In this document: in pieces, positions 25,627-34,890 of the stretch
Position numbering within the stretch: the first letter of the stretch is position 1
How the letters are laid out: every line of letters starts with the position of its first letter
Assembly: GCA_001784175.1 (NCBI GenBank)
Contig: MFPR01000043.1
Coordinates: 1 to 64,000, forward strand
Origin: Candidatus Lindowbacteria bacterium RIFCSPLOWO2_12_FULL_62_27
GTDB lineage: Bacteria > Lindowbacteria > 2-12-FULL-62-27
Direction of reading: 5' to 3'
DNA: 64,000 bases
Notes under the pieces: generated by a model
What the model was told of the DNA's origin: nothing
The model's database searches: none
What the model saw: only the letters and a program-made list of their open reading frames with translations
Program-made: the position numbers and the translations under genes

Positions 25627-26790
25627 ATGAGGAACGTCGCAATTTTCGGCTGCACCGGGTCGATCGGCCGGTCGGCTCTCTCGGTGATCAGGCGGTTTCC
25701 GGACCGTTTGCGGGTCCATACGCTGGCGGCGCGCGGCCGGCGGCTTCGAACGCTCCTCGATCAGGTCCGAAAATTTCGTCCAAAATATTTGATCGTGACC
25801 GATGAGTCCCGCGCGGCGGCCCTCAACGGACATGTGCCGGGCGGAACGCGGCTGCTGAGAGGCATGCGCGCGCTGACCGATGTCCTGGAGGACTCGCGGC
25901 CGGACGTTCTCCTGCACGGCGTCGTGGGCGCGGCGGGCCTGCCGTCGGCGCTCGCCGCCGCCAAAAGCGGCGTCACGCTGGCCATTGCCAACAAGGAATC
26001 GCTGGTCTGCGCCGGCGGGTTTCTCCGGCGCGCCGCCCAAAAAAGCGGCGCCCGGCTTTTGCCGGTCGACAGCGAACACAACGCGATTTTCCAGGTCATG
26101 GCCGGGGAAAGGCCCGACAGCGTCCGGAAAATTCTCCTCACCGCGTCCGGTGGGCCGTTCTTCAGGCGCGCCGGCGCCTTTTCGCGAATCACGCCGCGGG
26201 AAGCGCTCCGGCATCCGAACTGGAAGATGGGTCCCAAAATCACGGTGGATTCCGCCACGCTGATGAACAAGGCCCTCGAGATTATCGAAGCGAAATTTCT
26301 GTTTGACGCGCCGGCCGACAGGATCGGCGTTGTCATTCACCCCGAATCGATCGTTCATTCGATGGTCGAGTTCGTCGACGGCAGCGTCAAGATGCAGGCC
26401 GCGGTGCCGGACATGCGGCTGCCGATCCAGTATGCGCTTTTCTATCCCGACCGGATGGCGTCCTGCGTGCAGCGTCTGGATCTCGCGCGGGTCGGCCGGC
26501 TCACCTTTTACGAGCCGGACCGCCGCCGGTTTCCGTCTCTGGCGTTCGCGTACCGCGCCCTGGAGCTGGGCGGGTCGGCGCCGGCGGTGATGTCGGCGGC
26601 CAACGAGATCGCCGTCACCGCGTTTTTGGAAGGCCGGATCCGGTTCGACCGGATATTCGACGTCGTCCGGCGCACGCTCGATCTGACAAAGTCCTTTCGG
26701 GCGTCCGCCATCGAGGACATTCTGGAGGCCGACCGCCTGACGCGCCTTCGGGCGACGGCGCTGGCCGGCAAACTCTCATGTACATCCTGA
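25627..26790 (+). CDS. dxr: 1-deoxy-D-xylulose 5-phosphate reductoisomerase
   Basis: 387 residues from the ATG at 25627. Motifs: NADPH-binding GCTGSIGRSALSV, ANKESLVCAG, metal/substrate site PVDSEHNAIFQ, LTASGGPF, HPNWKMGPKITVDSATLMNK and HPESIVHSMVEF. It catalyses the committed step of the MEP isoprenoid pathway. It overlaps rseP by 13 bases; the dxr-rseP-proS order is widely conserved in bacteria. Confidence 0.97.
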   Translation: MRNVAIFGCTGSIGRSALSVIRRFPDRLRVHTLAARGRRLRTLLDQVRKFRPKYLIVTDESRAAALNGHVPGGTRLLRGMRALTDVLEDSRPDVLLHGVVGAAGLPSALAAAKSGVTLAIANKESLVCAGGFLRRAAQKSGARLLPVDSEHNAIFQVMAGERPDSVRKILLTASGGPFFRRAGAFSRITPREALRHPNWKMGPKITVDSATLMNKALEIIEAKFLFDAPADRIGVVIHPESIVHSMVEFVDGSVKMQAAVPDMRLPIQYALFYPDRMASCVQRLDLARVGRLTFYEPDRRRFPSLAFAYRALELGGSAPAVMSAANEIAVTAFLEGRIRFDRIFDVVRRTLDLTKSFRASAIEDILEADRLTRLRATALAGKLSCTS

Positions 26791-28130
26791 TCGGCTCTCT
26801 TCTCGTCCTCGGCATTGCCGTGCTGGTTCACGAGTTCGGCCATTTTGTCGTGGCGCGCAGAAACGGCGTCCGGGTGGAGGAATTCTGCATCGGCTTTCCG
26901 CCGAGAATTTTCAAATTCAAAAAGGGCGTGACCCAGTACAGCATCGGCATCATTCCGGTCGGCGGATTCGTCAAAATGGCCGGCGAGGACCCGGAATCGC
27001 TCAGCGGCGCGCCGGACGAGTTTTTCTCGAAGTCCATTCCGGTCCGCATCCGGATCGCGCTGGCGGGCCCGTTCGGCAATTTCGTCTGCGCCTATTTCTG
27101 CGTGCTCATCTATCTCTGGACCGGGGGGGTCCAGGAGGCGCTGCACGCGCCGGTGTTCGGCACGCCCACCGACACGGAGGCCTACCGGTCGGCGGGCATC
27201 GAGGTGGGGGACAGGCTCGTGGCGGTGCGCGGAAAAACGCCGGAAACATTTTCGGAAGCGTTCGAGATTCTCCAAGCCGGCGACACCTGGCCGGCGGATA
27301 TTGCCCTGGAACGCGGCGAGTCAAGGCTCGACCTTCAACTCGACTCCGAGCAGGCCCAACGGCTGTCGGAAGGCGCGTTTCCGAAGATCGATCTTGTCGT
27401 GTCCCGGGTCATGCCGGGAAGCCCGGCCGCCCGGGCCGGGCTGGAGAGCGGGGACCGGATTCACGAAATCGACGGGGGGCCGGTGGACGAGTGGCAGGAA
27501 CTGCAGAAAATCGTGTCGGCAAAGGGCGGCGAAACGGTGACCCTCGCCTTTTCAAGAGGGAACGACCGCCACTCCATAACGCTCATCCCGCAGATTCAGA
27601 GCCAGCAGACCGAAAACGGCGAGATGGAAAAAGTCGGCCGGATCGGAATCCAGAATGCCGTTGCCTCGCGGTCCCACGCCTACGGCTTCTGGGAGGGTCT
27701 CTGGGTCGCGTTGAAGATGCTGTTCGGGTTCATCACCCTTTTTCTGGACGTCCTCTGGCGGCTCCTGACCGGCGGCCTCTCGGTGAAACTCCTCGGCGGC
27801 CCCGTCGGAATCGCGCAGTACGCGGGGGAAAGCCTGCGGCAGGGCTCGCACCAGTTTCTGATGTTCCTCGGCGTGATCAACGCCAATTTGGGATTTGTGA
27901 ATCTCATCCCGTTCTTCCTCATCACCGACGGCGGACTCATCTTCCTCTTCCTCATCGAGGCCGTCCGTCGCCGGCGGATGTCGATCCGGGGACTGGAGCG
28001 GTGGCACAAGCTCGGCTGGGCGATGGTCCTCACCCTGCTGGTGATGGCCACCTACAACGACCTGATGATCCGCCTGGAGCTGGGCGAGAAGGTTTCGCGG
28101 GGGTTCGATGCGCTGCGGCGGCTGTTCTGA
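26778..28130 (+). CDS. rseP: RseP-type site-2 protease
   Basis: 450 residues. Zinc site HEFGH at residues 18-22 in the first membrane helix, two PDZ-like domains (about 125-195 and 205-270), and a third-helix motif LGFVNLIPFFLITDGG where most homologues have N-L-x-P-I-P-x-L-D-G-G. It cleaves membrane-embedded anti-sigma factors or signal peptides. The substitution FFLIT for IPxL is mild and keeps the Asp-Gly-Gly. Confidence 0.95.
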   Translation: MYILIGSLLVLGIAVLVHEFGHFVVARRNGVRVEEFCIGFPPRIFKFKKGVTQYSIGIIPVGGFVKMAGEDPESLSGAPDEFFSKSIPVRIRIALAGPFGNFVCAYFCVLIYLWTGGVQEALHAPVFGTPTDTEAYRSAGIEVGDRLVAVRGKTPETFSEAFEILQAGDTWPADIALERGESRLDLQLDSEQAQRLSEGAFPKIDLVVSRVMPGSPAARAGLESGDRIHEIDGGPVDEWQELQKIVSAKGGETVTLAFSRGNDRHSITLIPQIQSQQTENGEMEKVGRIGIQNAVASRSHAYGFWEGLWVALKMLFGFITLFLDVLWRLLTGGLSVKLLGGPVGIAQYAGESLRQGSHQFLMFLGVINANLGFVNLIPFFLITDGGLIFLFLIEAVRRRRMSIRGLERWHKLGWAMVLTLLVMATYNDLMIRLELGEKVSRGFDALRRLF

Positions 28131-28145
28131 CCGCCGCCGGTAAAG

Positions 28146-28197
28146 TGATATCATGATATCATGATAGCTATCATGATATCATGATATCATGATATCA
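28146..28197. repeat. 44-bp perfect palindrome built of ATGATATC units
   Basis: Positions 28146-28189 form a perfect palindrome: two 20-base arms around a central AGCT. One more TGATATCA unit follows to 28197. The block is AT-rich in a GC-rich genome and lies between rseP and proS. It is not followed by a T-tract. Confidence 0.85.
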
Positions 28198-28241
28198 GTT
28201 TGGGGTTGGAGGCTTGAAAAGTCCGTGAAGGCGTGCGTGCG

Positions 28242-29501
28242 ATGAGGGCGTCGGTCCTGCTGGCGCCCACGCTCAAGGAGGTGCCGCGCGAGGCGGAGGC
28301 GGTCAGCCACCGGCTGCTCCTTCGCGCCGGATTCATCCGGCCTCTCGCGTCCGGCATCTATCTCTTTCTCCCGCTGGGCCTGCGGGTCCTTCGGAAGATC
28401 GAGACGATCGTGCGCGAGGAGATGGACCGCGCCGGGGCCCAGGAACTGCTCCTGGCGGCGCTCCATCCGCGGGAACTGTGGGAGGCGACCGGCCGCTGGG
28501 CCTCCTACGGGGACGACATGATGAAACTGCGGGACCGGACCGGCCGCGAGTTCGGGCTGGGTCCGACGCACGAGGAGGTCATCACCCAGCTCGCCGCGCA
28601 GGAGATTCACTCCTACCAGGACCTGCCCAAGGCGCTCTATCAGATTCAGGTCAAATTCCGGGACGAGCCCCGGCCGCGATTCGGGCTTCTCCGATGCAAG
28701 GAATTCATCATGAAGGATTGCTACAGTTTTCACGCGACCCGGGAAGACGCCGAGAAAACGTACGAGCGGATGCTCGCCGCCTACAAAACCGTCTTCACGC
28801 GCGTCGGGATCCGGTTCATCCCGGTCCGGGCCGATCCCGGACTGATCGGCGGCAACCTGTCGCACGAATTCATCATGCCGGCCGAAAGCGGCGAGGACAC
28901 GCTGATTCATTGTCCGTCCTGCGGCCACGCCGCGAGCCTCGAAGGCGCCGAGGGCGCCGCGCCCTCATCGAGCTGTCCCGCGTGCCACAAGGAGGCGTCG
29001 CTGGTTCGGGGCATGGAGATCGGCCACATCTTTTTTCTCGGCACGAAATACAGCGCCAAACTCAACGCGCAGTTTCTGGACGCCGACGGCGTCCGCAAGC
29101 CCATCGAGATGGGCTGTTACGGCATTGGCGTATCGCGGCTGATTTCGGCGGTGGTCGAAAGCAGCCATGACGACAAAGGCATGATCTGGCCCAAGTCGGT
29201 GGCGCCGTACCGCGTTCATCTGATCGTGACCACGATGGACAAGCCCGACGTGGTGGCCGCCGCCGAACGCGCCTATGCGGACCTTTCGGCCGCGCTGAAC
29301 GGCGACTGCCTGATCGACGACCGCGACTGCCGGGCGGGCGTCAAGTTTCACGACGCGGATCTTCTGGGCATTCCCGTGCGGCTTGTCTTCGGCCGCGGCG
29401 TGGCCGAAGGGAACGTGGAACTTCAGGAGCGGGCCACGGGTCAAAGCCGGTCCATTCCCTTGAAACAGGCGGCGGACGAGGTTAAATCTCTGCTTGCATG
29501 A
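28242..29501 (+). CDS. proS: Prolyl-tRNA synthetase, short form lacking the editing insertion
   Basis: About 419 residues from the ATG at 28242 (a GTG at 28233 is possible). Class II motifs: motif 2 region VKFRDEPRPRFGLLRCKEFIMKD and motif 3 MGCYGIGVSRL; TxE loop GLGPTHEEV. Normal bacterial-type ProRS has about 565 residues with a ~180-residue editing domain between motifs 2 and 3. Here that place holds only a short segment with two CxxC pairs (CPSCGH and CPACHK), perhaps a small zinc knuckle. It attaches proline to tRNA-Pro. Its stop overlaps the next ATG. Confidence 0.95.
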   Translation: MRASVLLAPTLKEVPREAEAVSHRLLLRAGFIRPLASGIYLFLPLGLRVLRKIETIVREEMDRAGAQELLLAALHPRELWEATGRWASYGDDMMKLRDRTGREFGLGPTHEEVITQLAAQEIHSYQDLPKALYQIQVKFRDEPRPRFGLLRCKEFIMKDCYSFHATREDAEKTYERMLAAYKTVFTRVGIRFIPVRADPGLIGGNLSHEFIMPAESGEDTLIHCPSCGHAASLEGAEGAAPSSSCPACHKEASLVRGMEIGHIFFLGTKYSAKLNAQFLDADGVRKPIEMGCYGIGVSRLISAVVESSHDDKGMIWPKSVAPYRVHLIVTTMDKPDVVAAAERAYADLSAALNGDCLIDDRDCRAGVKFHDADLLGIPVRLVFGRGVAEGNVELQERATGQSRSIPLKQAADEVKSLLA

Positions 29502-30145
29502 AAAACGGCAAGGCACGCATGTCGAGAAGGAAATTCCTGGCCAAAGGCGGGATCGCGGCCATGGCGGCCATGGCGGCCATGGCGTCTGAGTCCAAGGCCG
29601 CCCGCGCGCCCAAAAAGAAAACACCCGCGCCTCCCCCGCCTCCTGAAAAACCCCCGGAGGAGCCGCCGGTCACACTGACGGCGGTGGAATTGAATCTGAC
29701 CGTCAACGGCAAAAAAATTTCGCGCACCGTTCCCGCCGGCCGGACGCTGGCGGAATTTCTCAAGGAAGATCTCGGTTACGCCGGCGTCAAAATCGGTTGC
29801 GGTCACGCCGAGTGCGGGGCCTGCACCGTCCTCGTCAACCTTCAGCCCGTCTACAGTTGCCGGTATCTGGCGGTGCTCGCGGACCAGGGCGTGGTCGAAA
29901 CCATCGAGGGCGTCGCCCCGGCCGGGGCCGACCTGCACCCGATACAAAAAGCCTTCATGGAGCATGACGCGCTCCAGTGCGGGTTCTGCACGCCGGGCAT
30001 GATCTGCGCCGCCAAGTCGCTCATCGCAAAAAATCCCAAGGCCGAGGACGAGGACATCCGCGAGGGCCTCGCCGGCAACCTGTGCCGGTGCGGCGCCTAC
30101 CAGAACATCCTGGCCGCGGTCCGTTCCGTGAGCCGGGCGTCGTAG
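29498..30145 (+). CDS. Molybdenum hydroxylase [2Fe-2S] subunit with Tat signal (PaoA-like)
   Basis: About 215 residues. The N-terminus MSRRKFLAKGG starting at 29519 is a twin-arginine signal; an ATG at 29498 overlaps the proS stop. After a proline-rich linker come the plant-type cluster GCGHAECGACTV with a later Cys, and the second cluster CGFCTPGMI...LCRCGAYQN. It passes electrons between the molybdenum and FAD subunits of a xanthine-oxidase-family enzyme. The Tat signal points to a periplasmic complex like PaoABC of E. coli. Confidence 0.92.
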   Translation: MKNGKARMSRRKFLAKGGIAAMAAMAAMASESKAARAPKKKTPAPPPPPEKPPEEPPVTLTAVELNLTVNGKKISRTVPAGRTLAEFLKEDLGYAGVKIGCGHAECGACTVLVNLQPVYSCRYLAVLADQGVVETIEGVAPAGADLHPIQKAFMEHDALQCGFCTPGMICAAKSLIAKNPKAEDEDIREGLAGNLCRCGAYQNILAAVRSVSRAS

Positions 30146-30149
30146 CCCG

Positions 30150-32486
30150 ATGGCATCGTCCGAGTATACCGAGGTCGTGGTCGAAGGCCGCAAGGTCCGC
30201 CTGCGGGCGCCCGCAGCGGAGGCGATCCCGGCCTATGGCGCGGCCACGCGGGTAGTGGGCACGGCCGCTCAGCGTGTGGACGCGCTGGAAAAAGTAACGG
30301 GTCGCGCCGTCTATCCGTCCGACCTGCGTCTGCCCGGCATGGTCCACGCGCGTTTTGTGCGGAGCGCCCGCGCCCACGCGCGGATCACGTCGATGGACCT
30401 GTCGCATGCGGAAAAGGTCCCGGGATTTCTTGCGGCGATTGGGCCTTCGGAGCTTTCGGAAAAATCTCTGAAGGACATGCTGGGCCGGGAACTACCCATC
30501 CTGACGGAGGAGCCCAAATATTATGGAGAGGAGATCCTGGCCGTATGCGCGGAGACCGATGATGCGGCCCGGGCCGCCGCCCGCGAGGTCCGGATCACTT
30601 ACGAGACGCTTCCGTTCTCGGTCGACCCGGAGGAGCGTGTCCGCGCCGGCCAGTTCGTGGGCGGCGGCTGGACGCCCACCGGGCCGGGCCGGCCGGCCGT
30701 CTACGAGCGCGGAAATGTCCAAAAAGCCATGGCCGCCGCCAACCGGATCATCGAGCGGACCTACCGCACGGCGCCGAACGTTCACAGTTCGATCGAGCCG
30801 CACGCCGCCGTGGCCTCATACGAGGAGGGGCGCTGGACGGTCTGGGAATCGACCCAGGGCGTCTTCGCCGTCCGGGAGGAACTGGCGGCGATGCTGGGCG
30901 CGCCGCTCCTCAGCGTTCGCGTGATCGGCACGCACATGGGCGGCGGATTCGGCAGCAAGGTTTCCGCCGGGAAATACACATTCATCGCCGCGTACCTGGC
31001 GAAAAAACTGGGCCGGCCGGTTCGATGCGTTCAGGACCGGTCCGAAGAGTTTGTCTCGCCCTACGGCCGGCCGCCCTCGGTCGTCACGATCAAGGCCGCG
31101 GTCCGGCCGGACGGAAAATTGCTGGCGATCGAACAAAAGGGAATCCACGCCGCCGGCCCTTACGGATTTGGCGCCGAATGGGGCCACGCCGAGGACATGG
31201 CGGCCGAGATGTACGCCTGCGACAATGTGCGGACGGAAACGTACGCCGCGCTCACTCACACTCCCCCGCCCTGCGCCATGCGCGCGCCCGGCCACGCGCA
31301 GGCCGCGTTTTCGCTCGAACAGATGATGGACGAGATCGCGCGGGAAATCGGAATGGATCCGGTCGAGTTCCGTTTAAAGAATCTGCCCGCGCGCGATCCT
31401 GTTTCCGGAAAGCCCATCGCCGTCCCGAGAGGGTCTCACGGGCTGGCCGAATGCCTCAAAAAAGGCGGGGAACTTTTCCAGTGGAAGAAGCGGCGCAAAG
31501 AAACGCGTGACGCGCCCCCGCCCCGATTCCGCCGCGGCGTCGGCGTCGCCGCCACCGCCTGGAGCGCCGGGGGCGGGCCACCGGCGTCCGTGGTGATTCG
31601 CATCCATGCGGATGGCGTTGCGGAGCTGTTTGCCGGCGCGGCGGACATCGGCACCGGCACGCGGACGGCGCTGGCGCAGATCGCGTCCGAAGAAACCGGC
31701 GTCCCCGTCGATCGAATCCGCGTGACGAACGCCGACACGGCGCTGACGTCGTACTGCCTTCCGAGCTACGGCAGTCTCACCCTCGCGTCGACCGGCCCCG
31801 CCGTCCGCCGGGCGGCCGTCGCGTGCCGCCGGCAGCTCCTGTCGATTGCATCGGACATCCTGGAAGCTCCGGAAAAAAATATCGTGCTGGCCGGCGGCCG
31901 CGCGACGCGCCCCGCATCCCGCAAGACGCCGGAGTCCTCCGTTCCCATCGCCAAACTCGTGGAACTTTCCGCGTCGCGTGAGATCGTCGGCCTGGGCGAG
32001 CGCGAGGGCAATCCCGACATGTCGATCCGGTCCCACGGCGCGCAATTCGTGGCCGTGGAGGTCGACACAGAAACGGGGACCATCGAGGTGACGGACCTCG
32101 TGGCGGTCAACGACAGCGGCCGGGTGATCAATCCGACGATGTTCAAGAGCCAGCAGTACGGCGGCGTGACGATGGGTTTGGGCATGGGTCTGACGGAGGA
32201 ACGCGTGTACGATTTGGAGACCGGCCGGCCGCTGAATCCCAATCTGACCGATTACAAAGTTCCGACGATCCTCGATCAGCCGGCGGCGTTTCAGGCCGTG
32301 CCCCTCGAGGTCCCGTACGACGGAAACAATCTGGGCGCCAAGGGGCTTGGAGAGCCGCCCATCATTCCGACCGCGGCCGCCGTCGCCAACGCCGTGTACG
32401 ACGCCATCGGCATTCGCCTCGCCGCTCTGCCCCTCACGCCCAAGCGCGTGATCGATGCGCTCCATCCGCCGGAGTCGAAGCCATGA
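30150..32486 (+). CDS. Molybdenum hydroxylase large (molybdopterin) subunit (PaoC-like)
   Basis: 778 residues of the xanthine dehydrogenase/aldehyde oxidoreductase large-subunit family: MGGGFGSKV, ALTHTPPPCAMRAPGHAQ and the catalytic glutamate in GLGEPPIIPTAAAVANAVYDA. It binds the molybdenum cofactor and hydroxylates aldehydes or N-heterocycles; the substrate is unknown. It has no signal of its own and would be carried out by the Tat-bearing subunit. The gene follows with a 4-base gap and overlaps the FAD-subunit gene by four bases. Confidence 0.92.
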   Translation: MASSEYTEVVVEGRKVRLRAPAAEAIPAYGAATRVVGTAAQRVDALEKVTGRAVYPSDLRLPGMVHARFVRSARAHARITSMDLSHAEKVPGFLAAIGPSELSEKSLKDMLGRELPILTEEPKYYGEEILAVCAETDDAARAAAREVRITYETLPFSVDPEERVRAGQFVGGGWTPTGPGRPAVYERGNVQKAMAAANRIIERTYRTAPNVHSSIEPHAAVASYEEGRWTVWESTQGVFAVREELAAMLGAPLLSVRVIGTHMGGGFGSKVSAGKYTFIAAYLAKKLGRPVRCVQDRSEEFVSPYGRPPSVVTIKAAVRPDGKLLAIEQKGIHAAGPYGFGAEWGHAEDMAAEMYACDNVRTETYAALTHTPPPCAMRAPGHAQAAFSLEQMMDEIAREIGMDPVEFRLKNLPARDPVSGKPIAVPRGSHGLAECLKKGGELFQWKKRRKETRDAPPPRFRRGVGVAATAWSAGGGPPASVVIRIHADGVAELFAGAADIGTGTRTALAQIASEETGVPVDRIRVTNADTALTSYCLPSYGSLTLASTGPAVRRAAVACRRQLLSIASDILEAPEKNIVLAGGRATRPASRKTPESSVPIAKLVELSASREIVGLGEREGNPDMSIRSHGAQFVAVEVDTETGTIEVTDLVAVNDSGRVINPTMFKSQQYGGVTMGLGMGLTEERVYDLETGRPLNPNLTDYKVPTILDQPAAFQAVPLEVPYDGNNLGAKGLGEPPIIPTAAAVANAVYDAIGIRLAALPLTPKRVIDALHPPESKP

Positions 32487-33469
32487 CCTGGCCGATCACG
32501 CTGGAGCGCCCGAAGGATCTCGCCGCCGCCACCCGCCGGCTTGCGGCGCTGGGCGGCAAAGGCGCCGTGCTGGGCGGCGGCCTGGAGCTTCTCGACATGC
32601 GCAATCGCCCGGAAATCCTGATTCCGACGAGGTTTCTTGGCCCGATGTCGTACATCGAAGTCCGCAGCGCGGAGGTCCGGATCGGTGCGGCGACCACCCT
32701 CGGCGAACTCGTGGACAGTTCCTCCATCCGGCACTACGCGTGGCCGCTCTGGGAGGCTGCGCGGCTGGTGGGCTCGCCGCAAATCCGGGCCCAGGCCACC
32801 CTCGCGGGCAATCTGCTCCAGCGGCCGAGGTGCTGGTATTTCCGGAACGGCTTCCCCTGTCTGAAAAACGGCGTCGAGGGGTGTCCGGCCGAAACGGGCG
32901 ACAACCGGCATCACGCGATCTTTGACGGCGGGCCGACCTACAGCGTCTATCATTCCGACATCGGCCTCGTTCTGCACGCGCTTCAGGCGACCCTCGCCAT
33001 CGCAACGCCGGAAGGCGACAAAGTGATCTCGATGTTCGATCTCTATGCCGACCCCAAAAAGGATCCGGCGCGGGAGCACGTTCTCAAGCCCGGCGAGATC
33101 ATCCGGGAGATACGCTTCCGCCAACTGGACAACCGGTGGGTCGGGACGTTTTTGAAAGTGAGGGACCGGCGCGGATTTGATTTCGCGCTCGCGTCCGTCG
33201 CGGTCACTTACAATAATTATTACGGAAAATTCAGCAGCGTACGGATTCTCCTCGGAGCGGTGGCGCCGCGCGCCTACGTTCCCCAGAAGAGCATCGACTT
33301 TCTGCAAAACCGGAAATTGAACCGTTCCCTCCTCGCGCCGGCGGCCGACCTCTCGATCGAGGGCGCGCAGCCGCTGGCGCACAACGCGTACAAGGTCCAT
33401 CTCGTCCGCAACCTGGTCATGCGCGCGCTGGAAAAAACATACGACCGGCTGAGCTGGAAACCCGATTAG
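32483..33469 (+). CDS. Molybdenum hydroxylase FAD subunit with probable [4Fe-4S] loop (PaoB-like)
   Basis: 328 residues with the FAD-binding fold (LGGGLELLDMRNRP, IGAATTLGEL, LAGNLLQRPRCWYF). A cysteine-rich loop at about residues 115-140 (RCWYFRNGFPCLKNGVEGC) matches the extra loop that holds a [4Fe-4S] cluster in PaoB/YagS-type subunits. The subunit order here is Fe-S, Mo, FAD instead of the paoA-B-C order. It ends with TAG. Confidence 0.9.
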   Translation: MTWPITLERPKDLAAATRRLAALGGKGAVLGGGLELLDMRNRPEILIPTRFLGPMSYIEVRSAEVRIGAATTLGELVDSSSIRHYAWPLWEAARLVGSPQIRAQATLAGNLLQRPRCWYFRNGFPCLKNGVEGCPAETGDNRHHAIFDGGPTYSVYHSDIGLVLHALQATLAIATPEGDKVISMFDLYADPKKDPAREHVLKPGEIIREIRFRQLDNRWVGTFLKVRDRRGFDFALASVAVTYNNYYGKFSSVRILLGAVAPRAYVPQKSIDFLQNRKLNRSLLAPAADLSIEGAQPLAHNAYKVHLVRNLVMRALEKTYDRLSWKPD

Positions 33470-33483
33470 CGGTTGATTTCAAA

Positions 33484-34095
33484 TTGGCCGCGGTCCTCAT
33501 TCTCCTCCTCGTCGGGTCCCCAGTCGCCCACGCCGACTCTCCGTCTCCGGTCGAGTTGATCTCCCGCCATGCCCTCGCGGAATGGGTCGTGACCGGCGAG
33601 CCGCTCGAAGCTGGCCCGGCGGCGCTTTCGAAACTCATCCACGATCTGCCGGCGGCGGTCCGGCTGGCCCGCGAGGTGACGGGCTTGGACTACCGGCTGA
33701 CGCGGATCGACACCGACGAATTCGAACTCCAAACCCCGCGCGGCCTGACGGCGCGCCTGCATCCGATCGTGACGAGGTCGGACACGGCCGGCGGAGAATT
33801 CGAGGCGGTCGGCCATGGCGTTTTCCGCCGCGCGGGAAATCTCTTCCGCGGGCGGTATGCGCTGAGATTCCGCTACCGCGTCGTCACCGACACGGAGGCG
33901 CGCGGGTCGGCGCTCGCGAAGGGAGATTTTCATGTCTACGTGGACGTCGAAAACCGGTTCGTGCGTTTTCTGTCCCTGTTTGTCCGCGGCTTGATCAACG
34001 AGCGATTGAAGGAAGAGATGGACCGGATGATGCTGGAGGCCAAGGCGGTCATGAAAACGGCGGAAGCGCGGCGGGCCGGATCAAAATCGTGGTGA
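33484..34095 (+). CDS. Secreted hypothetical protein
   Basis: 203 residues from a TTG at 33484, opening with a signal peptide (AAVLILLLVGSPVAHA). The rest is a mixed alpha/beta domain without a family I recognise; it ends in a charged helix. It lies 14 bases after the molybdenum hydroxylase operon and may belong to it. Its last 47 bases overlap the 3' end of the convergent phosphatase gene. Confidence 0.65.
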   Translation: MAAVLILLLVGSPVAHADSPSPVELISRHALAEWVVTGEPLEAGPAALSKLIHDLPAAVRLAREVTGLDYRLTRIDTDEFELQTPRGLTARLHPIVTRSDTAGGEFEAVGHGVFRRAGNLFRGRYALRFRYRVVTDTEARGSALAKGDFHVYVDVENRFVRFLSLFVRGLINERLKEEMDRMMLEAKAVMKTAEARRAGSKSW

Positions 34096-34810
34096 TGTTG
34101 TCGGCGGCGCCCTGCAACCGCGCCGCGCGTACGAGATTTCGCGCGCCGGCCGCCGCGCCCGGATTGCCGCTCAGGAGATTCTCTGCATCCGCGATCGTCA
34201 CGCCTTCAAACAATCCATCGCTGGCGATCAGAATGTACCGATCGCAGTCACACAGATCGTATTCCACGATATGAGGGGTTGATATGAGGCCTGCTTCACG
34301 CATCGCCCGGTCGCCGAAACTGCGGGTAGGGACAAGCCCCCGGTCCGCGCCGTAAAAATAGGGGCGGCGGATGCGCGCCCCTGTGGCGCGGATTCGCGCG
34401 AATTCTCCGGCGTCATCAAGCCGGTGTGTCTGACTCAACAGGCGGGCCGTCGATCCGATCACGATCACGCTCGCATCTCCGGCGTTGGCCGCCGTCAAAC
34501 GATGGCCTGAAACATAAGCGCAGGCCGCCGTGGATCCGCAATCCATTTGGCGGCATTCCCGGTCCATTTCCGTGAATGCCGATTCGAGCGAGTCCGCCAC
34601 AGGCAATCCTCGGTCAAAAAATGAAAAAAAATGGCCGGAAAGCCGACCGGCCAGTCGGTCGGCGACAGAGACGCCTGCGTGTCCGTCGAATACGCCCGCG
34701 AAGATGCCCTCGGGCCGGATCACCACACGGCTTCGATCCTCCATCCGCCGCCGCATCCCTTTTGTGCGTTCGACATGAAGTTCCGGAATTTTCTCGCCAC
34801 ATGTGATCAT
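34049..34810 (-). CDS. PP2C-family protein serine/threonine phosphatase
   Basis: About 253 residues from the ATG at 34810 (AAGG upstream); the ATG at 34831 is also possible and lies near a TATACT box at 34849-34844. PP2C motifs appear in order: RRRMEDRS, GVFDGHAG, GSTAACA, ANAGDAS, TRSFGD, LIASDGLFEG and ADNITTI. The two metal-binding Asp residues of the family are present. It should reverse Ser/Thr phosphorylation and is a natural partner for the kinase at 39.3 kb. Confidence 0.92.
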   Translation of the reverse strand: MITCGEKIPELHVERTKGMRRRMEDRSRVVIRPEGIFAGVFDGHAGVSVADRLAGRLSGHFFSFFDRGLPVADSLESAFTEMDRECRQMDCGSTAACAYVSGHRLTAANAGDASVIVIGSTARLLSQTHRLDDAGEFARIRATGARIRRPYFYGADRGLVPTRSFGDRAMREAGLISTPHIVEYDLCDCDRYILIASDGLFEGVTIADAENLLSGNPGAAAGARNLVRAARLQGAADNITTILIRPAALPPFS

Positions 34811-34890
34811 CGATCGACCGCCTTTCCGCATTTTGGCCTACCAAGTATACAGCGGCGGGGAGACGTCAAACCGAACAGTCTGAGATAAAA

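Noticed and set aside
28146-28197. CRISPR-like or tRNA-like repeat between rseP and proS
   Set aside because: The 8-base units are contiguous with no spacers and form one palindrome; no cloverleaf can be drawn.
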